Source: an uncultured Lachnospiraceae bacterium
GTDB lineage: Bacteria; Bacillota; Clostridia; Lachnospirales; Lachnospiraceae
NCBI GenBank assembly: GCA_902767065.1
Contig: CACXFW010000301.1
Coordinates: 1-6,994 of the forward strand
Reading direction: 5' to 3'
DNA: 6,994 nt
Part shown: positions 6,886-6,994 of the stretch, one piece after another
Layout of the letters: every line of letters begins with the position of its first letter
How positions within the stretch are numbered: position 1 is the stretch's first letter
The notes under the pieces: model-generated
Told to the model about the DNA's origin: nothing
Seen by the model: the letters and a program-made list of their open reading frames with translations, nothing else
Database searches by the model: none
Position numbers and translations under genes: made by a program

Positions 6886-6994
6886 GCCATTATCCCAATC
6901 AGATATGATGATGCTGGGGTCAAAAGGTACTTTTGCCCCCAGCTATGATGTACGGATCGCTCCGTTGCTTCGCAACTCCCGCGCTCCTCGGACA
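6886..6994 (-). other. Leader of the solute-binding-protein operon, non-coding as far as seen
   Basis: These 109 bp hold a weak ribosome binding site (GGGA about 8 nt before the ATG), the 6913-6943 hairpin and a small GTTGC-TTC-GCAAC stem-loop (6964-6976) near the edge. I see no convincing -35/-10 pair; the promoter may lie beyond the window. Confidence 0.5.
6913..6943 (-). promoter_or_regulatory. Hairpin or operator-like dyad in the operon leader
   Basis: Arms 6913-6926 and 6930-6943 pair over 14 positions with one mismatch (6920/6936) and a 3-nt loop. The inner part, CAAAAG-GTA-CTTTTG, is a perfect dyad; the outer part is GCTGGGG/CCCCAGC. It ends 27 bp before the start codon of the solute-binding-protein gene and has no T-tract on either strand. 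It could be an RNA stem in the 5' leader, the terminator of an upstream minus-strand gene, or a repressor operator. Which one is not decidable here. Confidence 0.6.

Noticed and set aside
6918..6923. Minus-strand TTGACC as a -35 box for the solute-binding-protein operon
   Set aside because: No acceptable -10 hexamer lies 16-18 bp downstream, and the hexamer is inside the hairpin arm.

Overview
The window holds four complete protein genes and two non-coding edges. It looks like chromosome of an anaerobic, moderately GC-rich Firmicute, probably Clostridia and perhaps Lachnospiraceae-like. The reasons are AGGAGG-type ribosome binding sites, an aldo/keto reductase with two appended 4Fe-4S motifs, and a Cache-HAMP-SpoIIE-type phosphatase. 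The taxonomy is inference; no rRNA or marker gene is present.

Layout. Positions 1-196 are a leader containing a 20-bp direct repeat (period 25 bp) and possibly the 3' end of an upstream reading frame. A PAS / class III nucleotide cyclase gene lies at 197-1627 (+). Its first codons are three exact copies of a 12-bp unit. A 21-bp-stem hairpin (1652-1696) separates it from a convergent minus-strand block. Read 5'->3' on the minus strand, that block is: a family 5 extracellular solute-binding protein (6885-5146); a Cache-HAMP-PP2C/SpoIIE membrane phosphatase (5136-2890) whose Shine-Dalgarno shares bases with the stop codon of the binding-protein gene; and, after 58 bp, an aldo/keto reductase with two 4Fe-4S motifs (2831-1707). 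Positions 6886-6994 are the leader of the block, with a 14-bp-stem hairpin.

How the genes may work together (inference). The binding protein and phosphatase are tightly coupled, and no ABC permease is visible. The binding protein also lacks a lipobox cysteine. This suggests that it presents a ligand, perhaps a peptide, to the Cache sensor, which would then control dephosphorylation of a SpoIIAA/RsbV-type protein encoded elsewhere. The reductase may be a metabolic output or merely a co-transcribed gene. The convergent cyclase is a separate signalling protein. Its base-selecting residues (Glu235 and Gly309) differ from the Lys/Asp or Lys/Thr of adenylate cyclases and suggest GTP as substrate. 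The window is therefore rich in signalling genes, with no mobile element, CRISPR array or RNA gene seen.
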